The notes beneath the pieces are model-generated. The model was not told the origin of the DNA. It made no database searches and was given only the letters and a program-made list of their open reading frames with translations. A DNA stretch of 43,077 bases. Source: Nitrospira sp. Lineage in GTDB: Bacteria > Nitrospirota > Nitrospiria > Nitrospirales > Nitrospiraceae. The translations under genes and the position numbers were made by a program. Numbering within the stretch: position 1 is the first letter of the stretch; each line of letters starts with the position of its first letter. Location: assembly GCA_005116895.1 (NCBI GenBank), contig SWDO01000021.1, forward strand, positions 33,209 through 76,285, in the 5' to 3' direction. This document shows, one piece after another, positions 42,154-43,077 of the stretch.

Positions 42154-43077
42154 CCGTCTTGAAAATCAAGTCGCGGCCGGGTGACATTGGCATCACATGG
42201 CTGACCCGACTTGATGACCCCATAAATAGGATGCGCCAGCGTACGCATGACCGCTCCCACCACGGCCTTTGGAGCCAACCCCGTTAGACGTAGCCGATCC
42301 CCAAATACTCTCAGCACGGGGTTGTGTCGCCTGGCCACCAGGCCCGGCAGGTACCACGCACGGCGTAAATCGGCATGCCCGGTTCGGCTCATCATCGTAC
42401 GGCCTTTGACGGAGCTACCGGACACACGCTGCCGTGGTGTCACCTCAATGAACGCCGCCAGGGCCTTGGCATTGGCAAAGCGCCGCACATCGCCCGCATA
42501 GGCCAGCACCTTGGCCACCGTGGTCTTTCCCATGCCGGGAATGCTGTGGAGCAGTTCAGCATCACCCTTCAGATCGGGGTGGCGATCAATGTGGCCGTTG
42601 ATGGTGCGCTCAAGCTCGTCAATCTGCTGCCCCAGCCAATCCAGATGTGCTTGTACGGCCTTGACCAGCAGCAGTTGCCCACTGGCCTCATGCGCTTCCA
42701 GCCGGTTGCTCTCTTGTTGGTGCCTATCTTTGAGCGCTTGCAACCGATCCACCCAGGCGTGCAATTCGCGCCACGCTGGTGAGGGTGGTGTCCACAGGCT
42801 GGGGCACATGGCTGCACAGAAGCGAGCCAGCAATGCGGCATCGGCCCGGTCTGTTTTGTTGCGCGCTAACTCCCCTTGGGCAAAGCCTTTGATACGCGCC
42901 GGGTTCACGACACTGACACGCCACCCCGCCTCAACCAAGACAATGGCCACCGCTTCACTGTAAGGGCCTGTGGCCTCCATACAAATGTGGGTGTGCTCCT
43001 GTGGTGTCCCACGCGCGGCCAACCAGTGTTGTAGCAAGGCATGGCCTGCGGGGATATTGTCAAACACGTTAAATTTG
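42130..43077 (-). mobile_element. IS110-family insertion element (partial)
   Basis: The element is defined by the transposase at 42147-43077. Its 3' boundary is uncertain but probably falls within the GGGGTCA repeats near 42126-42153; the other end lies beyond the window. No terminal inverted repeats are expected for most of this family. Confidence 0.6.
42147..43077 (-). CDS. IS110-family transposase, 5' end beyond the window
   Basis: About 310 residues are visible; the open frame continues past 43077 (KFNVFDNIP...), so the N-terminal part with the first catalytic Asp is missing. The RuvC-like DEDD domain shows MEATGPYSEAVA and NKTDRADAALLARF. A coiled-coil linker follows (residues around ELHAWVDRLQALKDRHQQESNRLEAHE). 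The C-terminal serine domain has IPGMGKTTVAKVLAYAGD, VSGSSVKGRTMMSRTGHADLRRA (catalytic Ser region) and HPIYGVIKSGQP. These DNA recombinases use a bridge RNA encoded in the element's non-coding ends; that end was not identified here. The gene seems intact as far as seen. Confidence 0.93.
   Translation of the reverse strand, partial: KFNVFDNIPAGHALLQHWLAARGTPQEHTHICMEATGPYSEAVAIVLVEAGWRVSVVNPARIKGFAQGELARNKTDRADAALLARFCAAMCPSLWTPPSPAWRELHAWVDRLQALKDRHQQESNRLEAHEASGQLLLVKAVQAHLDWLGQQIDELERTINGHIDRHPDLKGDAELLHSIPGMGKTTVAKVLAYAGDVRRFANAKALAAFIEVTPRQRVSGSSVKGRTMMSRTGHADLRRAWYLPGLVARRHNPVLRVFGDRLRLTGLAPKAVVGAVMRTLAHPIYGVIKSGQPCDANVTRPRLDFQDGV

Overview
The window reads as a chromosomal segment of a Nitrospira-type nitrite oxidiser. 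This is an inference from gene content: a two-subunit ATP-citrate lyase, a monomeric isocitrate dehydrogenase, a five-subunit 2-oxoacid:ferredoxin oxidoreductase and succinyl-CoA synthetase lie close together, which is the gene set of the reductive TCA (rTCA) cycle. No rRNA, tRNA or CRISPR array was seen.

Layout. (1) 1-1266, minus strand: two tandem paralogous outer-membrane beta-barrel genes, the first cut by the window edge, with a duplicated upstream segment. (2) 1806-14268, minus: rTCA block read in the order aclB, aclA, acn, icd, frdB, frdA, sucC, sucD. Citrate is cleaved by AclAB. Aconitase and IDH work in the carboxylating direction. FrdAB reduces fumarate and SucCD makes succinyl-CoA. 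(3) 14449-18458: housekeeping and small genes on both strands (mutM, a dual-specificity phosphatase, a double zinc-ribbon protein, an Rsm22-type methyltransferase with a suspected frameshift). Several have a -10 box directly against the start codon, as in leaderless mRNAs. (4) 18604-22745, minus: five-gene 2-oxoacid:ferredoxin oxidoreductase operon (B, G, D, E, A) behind a clear sigma-70 promoter and closed by a strong terminator. (5) 23182-25290, plus: MTHFR C-terminal-domain protein, queF, apaH-like phosphatase, DUF309 protein. (6) 25287-27833, minus: folD, metF, panB, a C1/pantothenate unit. (7) 28012-29693, plus: exported beta-propeller protein and a Cys/His-rich protein behind a clear promoter. 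(8) 29844-38688, minus: about 9 kb of ribosomal, replication and fatty-acid genes (rpsF, ssb, rpsR, yceD, rpmF, plsX, fabH, fabD, fabG, acpP, fabF, rnc, ppi). (9) 38799-43077: accessory tail with a Fic protein preceded by two 31-bp palindromes, a fragment of a second Fic gene, an exported-protein ORF, a lipoprotein, GGGGTC-type repeats and the 3' part of an IS110-family element cut by the window edge.

The most unusual signals are these. A 74-nt conserved core occurs twice (2729-2802 and 29748-29821), each time inside a long palindrome whose outer arms are unrelated in sequence but self-complementary. The Fic gene has a paired operator overlapping its start codon. The fumarate reductase flavoprotein lacks the histidine that normally binds FAD covalently. 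The queF start codon sits inside a 7-nt tandem repeat. A stand-alone MTHFR C-terminal-domain gene lies near a metF that lacks that domain.
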